Below are positions 1 through 8,515 of a stretch of DNA of 43,254 nucleotides, piece by piece. The position numbers and the translations under genes were made by a program. Origin of the DNA: UBA5109 sp038148435 (lineage in GTDB: Bacteria; Pseudomonadota; Gammaproteobacteria; Pseudomonadales; Pseudohongiellaceae); NCBI GenBank assembly GCA_038148435.1, contig JAYQVM010000005.1, forward strand, positions 1-43,254, given 5' to 3'. The notes under the pieces were generated by a model, which worked only from the letters and a program-made list of their open reading frames with translations, searched no databases and was not told the DNA's origin. Position 1 is the stretch's first letter. Each line of letters begins with the position of its first letter.

Positions 1-661
1 CATTAATAAACTCAATGCCGAACAGGCGCAGAAACTGATTAATGAAAAAATCAAATCCGGCGGCCTGGGTGAAGCACTGAAAAACCTTGAATTAAGTGTG
101 CGAGCCTGTCGCTCGGGGGTCAAACGTTCACAAGTCATTTCCTATGTGGAAGACGGCGCCCTGTTAACAGAACTATTTACACGCGACGGTATCGGCACCT
201 TGATTACTAAAGACCTCTATGAAGAAATCAGGCCGGCAACCATAATGGATATCGGCGGCATTATGGATTTGATCGACCCGCTCGAGCAGCAGGGCATTCT
301 GGTTCACCGCTCACGGGAAAAACTGGAAGCAGAAATCAGTCATTTTTCTGTTATTGAGAGAGAAGGCATGATTATCGCATGTGCTGCTCTGTTTTTGCAT
401 GACGATAACACAGCTGAGCTTGCCTGCGTGGCAACACGGGAGGAATACCGCAACAACAAATACGGTCAAGCAATTTTTGAACACATTGAGCAGCTTGCCA
501 TCGAGCAAAAAGTAAGAAAACTATTTGTACTGACGACCAAGTCACCGCACTGGTTTCTGGAAAAAGGCTTTACTGAAGACTCGGTTGAAACCCTGCCGCT
601 TGAAAAGAAAAGCCTGTATAACTATCAGCGCAACTCAAAGGTTCTGAAAAAAAGTCTATAG
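1..661 (+). CDS. argA: Amino-acid N-acetyltransferase (N-acetylglutamate synthase), 3' part
   Basis: This is the C-terminal part of ArgA, which acetylates glutamate with acetyl-CoA in the first step of arginine synthesis. The reading frame is open from base 2 and runs off the left edge, so the N-terminal part of the amino-acid-kinase-like domain is missing. The visible piece has the end of that domain (GALLTELFTRDGIGTLI, typical of the ArgA family) followed by a GNAT acetyltransferase domain with the acetyl-CoA-binding stretch around ATREEYRNNKYGQAIF. A GTG near position 98 could look like a start, but it lies inside the conserved domain, so the gene certainly begins upstream. It stops at TAG 659-661. 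The identity is clear from domain order and motifs; only the start is unknown. Confidence 0.93.
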   Translation, partial: INKLNAEQAQKLINEKIKSGGLGEALKNLELSVRACRSGVKRSQVISYVEDGALLTELFTRDGIGTLITKDLYEEIRPATIMDIGGIMDLIDPLEQQGILVHRSREKLEAEISHFSVIEREGMIIACAALFLHDDNTAELACVATREEYRNNKYGQAIFEHIEQLAIEQKVRKLFVLTTKSPHWFLEKGFTEDSVETLPLEKKSLYNYQRNSKVLKKSL

Positions 662-876
662 TATTTTTTACTTGACCCTTTTTGAAGTAAGTTTTTAAAA
701 ATTTCAAACCTAAGCTCTGAAGCTAATTTTGATAAGGTAGTGAGAAATAACTGAATAGATCAAATAAAGCAGTCTGGTCTTATTTAATTTGTAACAATTT
801 TTAAAAGCAATATCTTGAAAGCGACACGAGCACAACACAAGCAAGTACAGTAGCTTTCAACAAAGCGAGAAGGTTT
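662..876. other. AT-rich intergenic region between argA and ilvD
   Basis: There is no credible ORF here. The sequence is rich in A/T runs, and a weak AAATAA...TTATTT inverted repeat lies around 761-787. I could not assign a convincing promoter. A GAGAAGG ribosome-binding site sits just before the ilvD ATG. No classic leader peptide with runs of Ile, Leu or Val codons is evident, so attenuation of ilvD is not supported. Confidence 0.5.
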
Positions 877-2730
877 ATGGCTAAATATCGTTCACACACA
901 TCCACCAAGGGGCGCAACATGGCGGGTGCCCGTGCCCTATGGCGCGCAACCGGCATGAAAAATGCGGACTTTGATAAACCGATAATTGCGGTTGCCAATT
1001 CGTTTACCCAGTTTGTTCCGGGGCATGTTCACCTGAAAGACCTGGGCCAACTGGTCGCCCGTGAAATTGAAAAAGCCGGTGGTGTTGCCAAGGAGTTCAA
1101 TACCATCGCTGTCGATGACGGTATCGCCATGGGGCATGATGGTATGCTTTACAGTCTCCCCTCACGCGAAATTATTGCCGACTCTATTGAGTACATGGTC
1201 AATGCCCATTGTGCCGATGCAATGGTCTGTATTTCCAACTGCGACAAAATCACGCCGGGCATGTTAATGGCCGCATTACGTCTGAATATCCCCGTCGTTT
1301 TCGTTTCTGGTGGCCCCATGGAGGCCGGTAAAACCAAACTGGCCGGCGAAGTGGTCAAGCTGGATTTGATTGATGCCATGGTCGCAGCTGCCGATGACAA
1401 TATCAGTGATGAAGATGCGCTGGAGTATGAACGTTCAGCATGCCCGACTTGCGGCTCCTGCTCGGGCATGTTTACTGCCAATTCTATGAACTGCCTGACT
1501 GAAGCGCTGGGTTTGGCGCTGCCCGGTAACGGCTCAATCCTGGCCACCCATGCCGACCGTGAGAAATTATTTTTGCAGGCCGGCCAGTTAATTGTCAGCC
1601 TGGCCAAACGTTATTATGAGCAGGATGATGACTCCGTTCTCCCGAGAAACATCGCCAACTTTAAAGCCTTTGAAAATGCCATGAGCCTGGACATCGCCAT
1701 GGGCGGCTCTACCAACACCATTTTGCATTTGCTGGCAGCCGCACAGGAAGCTGAGCTGGATTTCACCCTGAATGACATTGACCGGTTATCCCGCAAGGTT
1801 CCTCAGCTATGTAAGGTTGCGCCTTCCACTAATCTTTATCACATGGAAGACGTGCATCGTGCCGGCGGCATAATGGCGATTCTAGGTTCCCTAGATCGCG
1901 CCGGTCTGCTTAACAGCGATATTCCCACTGTTCATAGTCTGTCTGTAGAAGAAGCCCTGCAGCTCTGGGATATATCCAATGCACCCTCGGAAGAAGTTCA
2001 GACTTTTTATCGAGCCGGTCCTGCCGGCATCCCAACACAGACCGCCTTCAGCCAGTCCACTCGCTGGGACAGCCTGGATAATGATCGACAAAAAGGCTGT
2101 ATTCGGGATATCGAATACGCTTATTCCCAGGAGGGCGGGCTTGCCGTACTCTTCGGTAATATTGCGCGCAATGGCTGTATCGTAAAAACGGCTGGTGTTG
2201 ATGACAGTATTCTGACTTTTTCCGGCCCGGCCCGTATCTTTGAAAGCCAGGACTCGGCGGTCAAAGCCATTCTGGCTGATATAATTGTAGCTGGCGATAT
2301 CGTACTCATCCGTTATGAGGGGCCAAAAGGCGGCCCCGGTATGCAGGAAATGCTCTACCCCACCTCCTATTTGAAATCCAAAGGACTTGGCAAGCAGTGC
2401 GCCTTGCTGACCGATGGCCGTTTTTCCGGCGGCACTTCAGGTCTGTCAATTGGCCATGCTTCACCGGAAGCTGCAGAGGGTGGAGATATAGCTCTGGTGA
2501 AAGAAGGTGACATCATCAATATTGATATTCCCAATCGTAGTATTGAACTGGCCATCACTGATGAAGAATTACACAAAAGACGTGAAAGCATGCTCACCAA
2601 AGGAAAGAATGCCTGGAAGCCGCTCGAGCAAAGAACCCGTAAAGTGACCTCGGCTTTAAAAGCTTATGCCGCCTTGACGACCAGTGCCGACAAGGGCGCT
2701 GTCCGTAATGTTGAGCAGTTAGAGAAGTAA
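877..2730 (+). CDS. ilvD: Dihydroxy-acid dehydratase
   Basis: IlvD dehydrates 2,3-dihydroxy acids to 2-keto acids in isoleucine and valine synthesis and uses an iron-sulfur cluster. The 617-residue product has the normal length for the long IlvD form. Cluster-binding cysteines are visible in CISNCDKITPGML (about residues 117-129) and ACPTCGSCSGMFTANSMNCL (about 188-207). The C-terminal signature GRFSGGTSGLSIGHASPEAA is also present. The start is ATG 877 with GAGAAGG upstream and the family-typical opening MAKYRSHTSTKGRNMAGARA. The neighbouring argA is also biosynthetic, and the next gene starts one base after the ilvD stop, suggesting co-transcription. Nothing is unusual in the coding sequence. 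Confidence 0.97.
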   Translation: MAKYRSHTSTKGRNMAGARALWRATGMKNADFDKPIIAVANSFTQFVPGHVHLKDLGQLVAREIEKAGGVAKEFNTIAVDDGIAMGHDGMLYSLPSREIIADSIEYMVNAHCADAMVCISNCDKITPGMLMAALRLNIPVVFVSGGPMEAGKTKLAGEVVKLDLIDAMVAAADDNISDEDALEYERSACPTCGSCSGMFTANSMNCLTEALGLALPGNGSILATHADREKLFLQAGQLIVSLAKRYYEQDDDSVLPRNIANFKAFENAMSLDIAMGGSTNTILHLLAAAQEAELDFTLNDIDRLSRKVPQLCKVAPSTNLYHMEDVHRAGGIMAILGSLDRAGLLNSDIPTVHSLSVEEALQLWDISNAPSEEVQTFYRAGPAGIPTQTAFSQSTRWDSLDNDRQKGCIRDIEYAYSQEGGLAVLFGNIARNGCIVKTAGVDDSILTFSGPARIFESQDSAVKAILADIIVAGDIVLIRYEGPKGGPGMQEMLYPTSYLKSKGLGKQCALLTDGRFSGGTSGLSIGHASPEAAEGGDIALVKEGDIINIDIPNRSIELAITDEELHKRRESMLTKGKNAWKPLEQRTRKVTSALKAYAALTTSADKGAVRNVEQLEK

Positions 2731-2731
2731 G

Positions 2732-3004
2732 ATGAACTGGGCTGTTTTCTTTACGGTTTTCCTCACAGTTTTTGTTGCTGAGCTGGGAGATAAAACCCAG
2801 CTGGCCACCATGCTGTTTGCCGCCGATCGAGAAGTAAATAAGATCATGGTATTTTTTGCCGCGTCGATGGCGCTGATTGTCGCAACAGCCATTGGCGTGC
2901 TCGCCGGTAGTCTACTGTCTAACTATATCAACGAGAAATACCTGCACTATATTTCTGGTATCGGTTTTATTCTTATTGGTGGTTTTATGCTCTACCGGGC
3001 CTGA
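2732..3004 (+). CDS. Half-length TMEM165/GDT1 (UPF0016) family membrane protein
   Basis: This 90-residue protein carries one copy of the UPF0016/GDT1 signature, E-L-G-D-K-T at residues 17-22, within hydrophobic segments that suggest about three membrane spans. Full-length GDT1 proteins transport Mn2+/Ca2+/H+ and have two inverted copies of this module; half-size versions are known and are thought to work as dimers. The gene begins one base after the ilvD stop, so it is probably translated from the ilvD message. Its 3' end overlaps the convergent folA by 13 bp. There is no second module downstream because folA occupies that sequence, so either this is a genuine half-size form or an old truncation. 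Transport of divalent cations is an inference from the family. Confidence 0.8.
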   Translation: MNWAVFFTVFLTVFVAELGDKTQLATMLFAADREVNKIMVFFAASMALIVATAIGVLAGSLLSNYINEKYLHYISGIGFILIGGFMLYRA

Positions 3005-3507
3005 TCCGCTTTTTCCAGCACAATGAAGCTGTAATAATAGGGATTTGGGCTCAGCGCCTTGAAATCTTCACGTGCAATTGTTTGCCACTGTTGCTGGTCG
3101 AAATCCGGAAAAAAGGCATCGCCCTGCACCTCAGCGTGTACCTGGGTCAAATAGATCCGCTGTGCCTTTAGCAGCGCCTGCTGATATAGTTCTTCGCCAC
3201 CGATGACCATGGCTTCCTTCACGCCATCTATGAAACATATATTCTCAGCTAGCTCTTTAGCTGCCTCCAGTGAATGAACAAGCTTGATGCCTTCAGCCTG
3301 ATAATCCGGGTTACGGGTGACCACGATATTGCTGCGTCCCGGTAAGGGTCGACCGATCGATTCAAAGGTCTTGCGTCCCATAATGATGGGTTTGCCCATG
3401 GTAACGCGTTTGAAATACTTCAGATCATCACTGAGGTGCCAGGGCAGCTTGTTGTTGACACCAATGACCCTGTTTTGCGACATGGCAACAATTATGGCCA
3501 GTTTCAT
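2992..3507 (-). CDS. folA: Dihydrofolate reductase
   Basis: FolA reduces dihydrofolate to tetrahydrofolate with NADPH and so regenerates the folate oxidised by thymidylate synthase. The product is 171 residues from the chosen ATG at 3507. Family motifs are clear: LPWHLSDDLKYFK with the active-site Asp, GRKTFESIGRPLPGR for NADPH binding, and GGEELYQQAL. The frame is open further upstream, but the thyA stop and this ATG share a base (TAATG), so ATG 3507 is preferred by family length and coupling. It is the last gene of a tightly packed lgt-thyA-folA group. The 3' end overlaps the convergent GDT1-like gene by 13 bp. Confidence 0.96.
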   Translation of the reverse strand: MKLAIIVAMSQNRVIGVNNKLPWHLSDDLKYFKRVTMGKPIIMGRKTFESIGRPLPGRSNIVVTRNPDYQAEGIKLVHSLEAAKELAENICFIDGVKEAMVIGGEELYQQALLKAQRIYLTQVHAEVQGDAFFPDFDQQQWQTIAREDFKALSPNPYYYSFIVLEKADQAR

Positions 3508-4301
3508 TACACCGCTACCGGCGCTTTGATATGCGGGTGACACTGATAATTCGCAATCTCAAAATCTTCAAAGGCATAGTCGTAAAGCGAAGCCGGTTTT
3601 CTGTGAATTTTCAATTCCGGAAGAGGGAAAGGTTTTCGACTTAACTGCTCCTTTACCTGTTCCATGTGGTTGGAATAAATATGCACATCCCCTCCACTCC
3701 AGACAAAATCGCCGACCGATAGATCACACTGTTGTGCCATCATATGAGTGAGCAGAGCATAGGATGCAATATTAAAAGGCACCCCCAGAAAAGTATCAGC
3801 AGAACGTTGATAAAGCTGGCATGACAGCTTGCCATCGGCCACATAAAACTGAAACAGTGAATGACAGGGTGGCAAGGCCATTTCATCTACGAACGTTGGA
3901 TTATAGGCCACAACCATGTGCCGCCTTGAGTCAGGGTTGTTTTTGATGCTCTTAAGTACATTGCTGATCTGATCAACTGTGGTGCCATCTCTGCCCGGCC
4001 ATGCGCGCCATTGACGGCCATACACAGGCCCCAAGTCACCATATTCATCCGCCCACTCATCCCAGATACTGACGCCGTTTTCTTTCAAATATTTAATATT
4101 GGTATCACCGTTTAAAAACCATAACAGTTCAATGATAATAGATCGCAAATGCAGTTTCTTCGTGGTTACTAGGGGAAAACCTTCGGACAGGTCAAAACGC
4201 ATCTGATGACCAAAAACTGACAGCGTACCAGTGCCGGTTCGATCCGTTTTTTTTGTTCCTTTATTCAGTACCCGCTGCAACATATCGAGGTATTGCTTCA
4301 T
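3507..4301 (-). CDS. thyA: Thymidylate synthase
   Basis: ThyA methylates dUMP to dTMP using methylene-tetrahydrofolate and releases dihydrofolate, the substrate of the adjacent folA product. Its 264 residues equal the length of the E. coli enzyme. The catalytic cysteine sits in ALPPCHSLFQFYV, and the folate/nucleotide-binding stretches SADTFLGVPFNIASYALL and GDVHIYSNH are intact. The start ATG overlaps the lgt stop in an ATGA arrangement and the stop overlaps the folA start by one base. This indicates translational coupling through all three genes. No defects were seen. Confidence 0.98.
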   Translation of the reverse strand: MKQYLDMLQRVLNKGTKKTDRTGTGTLSVFGHQMRFDLSEGFPLVTTKKLHLRSIIIELLWFLNGDTNIKYLKENGVSIWDEWADEYGDLGPVYGRQWRAWPGRDGTTVDQISNVLKSIKNNPDSRRHMVVAYNPTFVDEMALPPCHSLFQFYVADGKLSCQLYQRSADTFLGVPFNIASYALLTHMMAQQCDLSVGDFVWSGGDVHIYSNHMEQVKEQLSRKPFPLPELKIHRKPASLYDYAFEDFEIANYQCHPHIKAPVAV

Positions 4302-5101
4302 GCCTTTGCCCTGTCAAAAAAGTGTTGTGTGTAAGCCAGAAATAGAATTGCTCCGCCAATGACTATCATAGGTGTAGATAGCAACTGCCCCATGGTCATC
4401 CAGTCGAATGCAACAAAATTGATCGCAGCATCGGGCTGCCGATAAAACTCTACAAAAAAACGAAAAACACCATAGCTAATACAAAAAAGGCCGCTAACTG
4501 CAAACGCTGGTCGTGGTCTGGAAGAATAAACCCATAGAATGATGAACAAGCTCAGACCTTCGAGGCCAGCCTGATAGAGCTGTGAGGGGTGTCTGAGCAA
4601 GCCTTCGGGATCACTAGGAAAAATCATAGCCCAGGCAACACTGGTCTCCCTGCCGTAGAGTTCAGCACCAATAAAATTACCCAAGCGCCCTGCCCCCAGC
4701 CCAATGGGAACAAGAGGAGCGACAAAATCCATCACCTCGACAAAGGTTTTTTTATACTTTTTGCCAAACAGAAATGCCGCCAGTAGTACCCCAAGAAAAC
4801 CGCCATGAAAGGACATGCCGCCACGCCAAACAAGAAACAGGGAAAGCGTGTTGTCCAGTAGACCACCCAGATTATAAAACAGCATATAGCCTATACGACC
4901 GCCGAGAACCACTCCCAGAGCGCCATAAAAAATCATGTCACTGATCAGTTCATCGTTCCAGCCTGATCCGGCAACTGCCGCCCTTTTTTTACCCAGCAAC
5001 CAGGCGCCACCAAAACCGATCAGGTACATGATGCCGTACCAGTGGACCTCAAGGGGACCTATCGCAATGGCAACGGGATCTATATCAGGATATTGCAGCA
5101 T
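4298..5101 (-). CDS. lgt: Prolipoprotein diacylglyceryl transferase
   Basis: Lgt is the inner-membrane enzyme that transfers diacylglycerol from phosphatidylglycerol to the lipobox cysteine of prolipoproteins. The 267-residue protein has several membrane segments and the family signatures MSFHGGFLG, GLGAGRLGNFIGAELYGR and HPSQLYQ. The ATG at 5101 gives the usual N-terminus with HWYGIMYLIGF, a typical Lgt feature. Its stop overlaps the thyA start (ATGA). ptsP lies 48 bp upstream on the same strand, so this is probably part of an rppH-ptsP-lgt-thyA-folA transcription unit, an order also seen in pseudomonads apart from extra genes there. A predicted substrate in this window is the iron-binding lipoprotein encoded at 10199-11272. 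Confidence 0.96.
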   Translation of the reverse strand: MLQYPDIDPVAIAIGPLEVHWYGIMYLIGFGGAWLLGKKRAAVAGSGWNDELISDMIFYGALGVVLGGRIGYMLFYNLGGLLDNTLSLFLVWRGGMSFHGGFLGVLLAAFLFGKKYKKTFVEVMDFVAPLVPIGLGAGRLGNFIGAELYGRETSVAWAMIFPSDPEGLLRHPSQLYQAGLEGLSLFIILWVYSSRPRPAFAVSGLFCISYGVFRFFVEFYRQPDAAINFVAFDWMTMGQLLSTPMIVIGGAILFLAYTQHFFDRAKA

Positions 5102-5149
5102 ACTGCGCCGCAGTATAACGGTTTTTTCTGCTGAATGGGGGGCTTAAAA

Positions 5150-7420
5150 TCAAGCTCTGGCGGTTCGCAGCAAACGCTCGACACCGGCATTGTAGAGTTC
5201 AATATCAATCATGGATTTGACCGTTTCGCTATCTTCTACCTGCAAGGCGCGAAAGAGCAATTCTTCAGCCTGCTGGAAACTGATATTACGGATAACCGAC
5301 TTGACCCGCCCCAGAGCATTGATGTTCATTGAAAGCACTTTATAGCCCATGGCCATCAGCAATATGGCAGCTCCGGGATCGCCAGCCATTTCCCCACAGA
5401 CGCTATAGCGTAAACCGACCTCTTCTGAGGCACGGGCAATCTCGTAGAGAGCATGTAAAACTGCCGGATCATAGGTTGAAAACAGACTGGCCACTCGGGG
5501 ATTATTGCGATCAACCGCCAGTAAATACTGGATCAGGTCATTTGTGCCTACTGATATGAAGTTCACCCGGCTGGATATTGCTTTTATCTGGTAAGTCATG
5601 GCAGGTACTTCGATCATCACGCCAATATCAGGTTTATGAATATTCAGCCCTTCTTCCAGTAATTCAGAATAACCCCTGTCTATCAGATGCATAGCATAAT
5701 CAATCTGTCGCATATTGCTGACCATCGGCAACATGATCTGTAAATTATCCAACCCCTGACTAGCCTTCATCATAGCCCTGACCTGAGAAATGAAAATTTC
5801 CGGATGGTCCATGCTAACCCGAATACCGCGCCAGCCCATGAAAGGGTTTTCTTCATTGATGGTAAAGTAGGGCAAGGCCTTGTCACCGCCAATATCCAGC
5901 GTTCGCATGGTAACCGGTAAAGGATGCAGGGCTTCCAGCTGTGGCCGGTAAATTTCAGTCTGCTCGCGCTCGGTCGGAAAACTGTCTCTTAGAATAAAGG
6001 GCACCTCGGTTCGAAACAGCCCGATACCTTCTGCGCCACGCATTTTAGCGGTTGCTGAATCGGTTACAATTCCGGTATTCACCCAAAGTTCGATACGCTT
6101 TTTATCAAGCGTTTCTGCAGGCAGATCTTTGAGAGCTTCCAGCTCCCCGGACAGTTGAACCTGCTCATTCACTATTTCCTGGAAACGGGCTCGCAGCTCA
6201 TCAGATGGATTGCTGTATACCTTACCATTGTAACCATCAATGATGAGCTCCTTGCCATCAAATTCCGAGAAAGGAATGTCGATGGCGCCCATAACGGCTG
6301 GAATTCCCATACCGCGAGCAAGGATCGCCACATGGGAATGCCCGGAGCCCTTTGCAGACACGATACCTATCAGGCTTTCCTTGGGTACCTCGGCAAGCAT
6401 GGCGGGCGACAAGTCTTCACATACGAGAATACATCGTTGTGGATAAATCCGGTTTTTTTTTTCCTTATCTTGCAGATAGAACAGCACCCTTCCACATAAA
6501 TCCTTGATATCCGTGGCACGCTCACGCAGATAATCATCATCAATCATCTCAAGGTTTTTCACATGTGACATAGCAACAGCGGCTAGCGCTCCCTGTGCCC
6601 ATATGCCTTCTTTAATTTTGGCCACTACCTCATTTCCCAGGGCCTGGTCACTAAGCATATGCAGGTAGGCATCAAAGAGTTCACGTTCTTCTGGCCTTAG
6701 CTGGCTCTTGATTTTTCTTTTCAATTCGCCGATATCAACACGAACAGACTCCAGGCATTCATTAAAGAAACGGATCTCGGCATTGATATCCTTGCAGGGA
6801 CGGTTTGGAATCGCGCTCAAATCAGCCGGAGGAAACACCGCTACGGCTTCGGCAATGGCAACACCGGGAGCACCCGGAAGGCCTCCAAAAGACACATCAA
6901 CGGTTTTAATACCGGAAGGACTAAAACCGGTAATGGCTCCTCTGGCCTCTGCATTGGCGATAAGTCCAGCCAGTTGCGCAGAAAGCGTAATCAGGAATGC
7001 TTCTTCCTCGGAATCAAATATACGTTTTTCGATTTCCTGAACAACTAGGACACCAAGCATCTGCTGGTGATGAATAATGGGGACGCCCAGAAAAGACTCA
7101 AACTGTTCCTCGCGGGTTTCGGGCAAGTAGATATAATTGGGGTGCGAACTAGCATTATCCAGATTAACCGGTTCAGCACGGCGAGCTACCAAGCCTACAA
7201 GACCCTCTTCAGCTCCCAGACTGACCTTGCCAACAGCGGCCTGATCAAGACCGATGGAGGCCATTAACACATAGCGGTTGAGATTCTGGTCAAGCAGATA
7301 GACCGAGCAGACACTCGTCGATAAGGCACGCTGTACCTGTTGGGTAATGATATCCAGGCTGGCATTGAGGTCTTTTGCCCCATTCACCTCTTGAATGATA
7401 ATGCGCAGGGTGTCTAACAT
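5150..7420 (-). CDS. ptsP: PTS phosphoenolpyruvate-protein phosphotransferase, nitrogen branch (EI-Ntr)
   Basis: PtsP autophosphorylates from PEP and feeds phosphate to NPr and then PtsN, a regulatory phosphorelay linked to nitrogen and potassium homeostasis. The 756-residue protein has an N-terminal GAF domain (about 10-155), an EI N-terminal region (about 185-310), a phosphohistidine domain with the active His near 363 in GSGHSHVAILARG, and a C-terminal PEP-binding barrel (about 435-725) with VGTNDLIQYLLAVDRNNP and YSVCGEMAGDP. The GAF domain separates it from sugar-PTS enzyme I. The start is ATG 7420, 13 bp after the rppH stop. The partners ptsO and ptsN are not in the window. TrkA, the potassium system controlled by PtsN in E. 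coli, is encoded about 32 kb away. Confidence 0.96.
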   Translation of the reverse strand: MLDTLRIIIQEVNGAKDLNASLDIITQQVQRALSTSVCSVYLLDQNLNRYVLMASIGLDQAAVGKVSLGAEEGLVGLVARRAEPVNLDNASSHPNYIYLPETREEQFESFLGVPIIHHQQMLGVLVVQEIEKRIFDSEEEAFLITLSAQLAGLIANAEARGAITGFSPSGIKTVDVSFGGLPGAPGVAIAEAVAVFPPADLSAIPNRPCKDINAEIRFFNECLESVRVDIGELKRKIKSQLRPEERELFDAYLHMLSDQALGNEVVAKIKEGIWAQGALAAVAMSHVKNLEMIDDDYLRERATDIKDLCGRVLFYLQDKEKKNRIYPQRCILVCEDLSPAMLAEVPKESLIGIVSAKGSGHSHVAILARGMGIPAVMGAIDIPFSEFDGKELIIDGYNGKVYSNPSDELRARFQEIVNEQVQLSGELEALKDLPAETLDKKRIELWVNTGIVTDSATAKMRGAEGIGLFRTEVPFILRDSFPTEREQTEIYRPQLEALHPLPVTMRTLDIGGDKALPYFTINEENPFMGWRGIRVSMDHPEIFISQVRAMMKASQGLDNLQIMLPMVSNMRQIDYAMHLIDRGYSELLEEGLNIHKPDIGVMIEVPAMTYQIKAISSRVNFISVGTNDLIQYLLAVDRNNPRVASLFSTYDPAVLHALYEIARASEEVGLRYSVCGEMAGDPGAAILLMAMGYKVLSMNINALGRVKSVIRNISFQQAEELLFRALQVEDSETVKSMIDIELYNAGVERLLRTARA

Positions 7421-7433
7421 AAGGCTTATCTAT

Positions 7434-7958
7434 CTAGGATATGGAAGCAGAGGCCCCTTCGTTGTTAGTGGTATACTGGCTAAGTGCCTGGTTCATTGGC
7501 TGGCGAAATTCCTTCAGGGCACGGGTATAAACATCGCGCTTAAATGGTATCACCTTATCCAGCGGTTTCCAGTAACTAATCCAGCACCAACGATCAAACT
7601 CGGGCTTATCGGTTCGGTCAAAACAAATATTGCTGGCATCACTGAGTAACTTGAACAAAAACCACTTCTGCTTTTGCCCAATACAGACCGGCTGTGCATT
7701 TTGCCGGATAAACTTCCTGGGGAGGAGATAAGCCAACCAGCTTTTAGTGGTAGCAACTATTTCGACATCATCGGGAAACAGACCTACTTCTTCATAAAGC
7801 TCTCTAAAGGCCGCCTCTTCTGGGCTTTCATTTTTTTGTATGCCTCCCTGGGGAAACTGCCAGGCATTTTGTCCGACCCGCTTGGCCCACAGCAATTTGC
7901 CTTCATCATTGAAGATAATTATGCCGACATTTGGTCTGAATCCATCTTGGTCTATCAC
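7434..7958 (-). CDS. rppH: RNA pyrophosphohydrolase (Nudix hydrolase)
   Basis: RppH removes pyrophosphate from the 5' triphosphate of mRNAs and so starts 5'-end-dependent decay. The 174-residue product begins with MIDQDGFRPNVGIIIFN, close to the E. coli RppH N-terminus, which supports a GTG start at 7958. The Nudix box is complete: GGIQKNESPEEAAFRELYEE followed by VGL, around residues 37-59, with the catalytic glutamates. The aromatic-rich segment WCWISYWKPLDKVIPFKRDVY matches the family C-terminal half. It is directly upstream of ptsP, the usual gammaproteobacterial order. The GTG start is chosen by homology. Confidence 0.96.
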   Translation of the reverse strand: MIDQDGFRPNVGIIIFNDEGKLLWAKRVGQNAWQFPQGGIQKNESPEEAAFRELYEEVGLFPDDVEIVATTKSWLAYLLPRKFIRQNAQPVCIGQKQKWFLFKLLSDASNICFDRTDKPEFDRWCWISYWKPLDKVIPFKRDVYTRALKEFRQPMNQALSQYTTNNEGASASIS

Positions 7959-8011
7959 AATATCGCGCTTCCGTAATAATTCATCCTGCCTTTAAACCGA
8001 GCGTATCTGAG

Positions 8012-8398
8012 CTATACTTCACAGCTTTCTGTGTAAGCTTCGGCAGAAAGCAGATCATCCAGCTCACTCTCGTCGCTCATTTTGATCTTAAACAGCCACC
8101 CGTGATCATAGGGGCTACTGTTGACTGACTCGGGACTGTTCTCCAACTCTTCGTTAACCGCCACGATCTCACCACTCACCGGAGCATAGATATCTGAGGC
8201 TGTCTTGACCGATTCAATGACACTGACTTCATCTTTGGCATTGACCAATGAGCCCGCTGCCGGTAACTCAACATAAACCACGTCCCCGAGCTCCGACTGG
8301 GCAAAATCACTGATGCCCACTATGGCCACGCCGTTTTCATCCAACTTCAGCCACTCATGACTGTTTGTGTAGTACAAATCTTCTGGGTTTTCGCTCAC
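8012..8398 (-). CDS. gcvH: Glycine cleavage system H protein (lipoyl carrier)
   Basis: GcvH carries the aminomethyl intermediate between the P, T and L proteins of the glycine cleavage complex on a lipoylated lysine. The 128-residue protein has the lipoyl motif IESVKTASDIYAPVSGE with the modified Lys at about 65. The N-terminal YYTNSHEWLKLD and C-terminal SPYDHGWLFKI segments are typical of the family. The start is GTG 8398, preceded by GAGGAAG at a good distance. gcvT and gcvP are not nearby in this window, so the H protein must work with subunits encoded elsewhere. Its neighbours (rppH downstream and an iron transporter upstream) are functionally unrelated. Confidence 0.96.
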   Translation of the reverse strand: MSENPEDLYYTNSHEWLKLDENGVAIVGISDFAQSELGDVVYVELPAAGSLVNAKDEVSVIESVKTASDIYAPVSGEIVAVNEELENSPESVNSSPYDHGWLFKIKMSDESELDDLLSAEAYTESCEV

Positions 8399-8515
8399 TA
8401 CTATCTTCCTCGGTTAATCATTTTTTGGAGACATGAGACATCGGAATAACGCTCATATGGATAAACTCATCATAAGTAAGAGGCGGGCTTCCTGCAAGGA
8501 TTTATATAGCTATGC

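Noticed and set aside
1149..1607. 152-codon antisense frame inside ilvD
   Set aside because: It is a shadow of the highly conserved IlvD cluster-binding region and has no recognisable domain.
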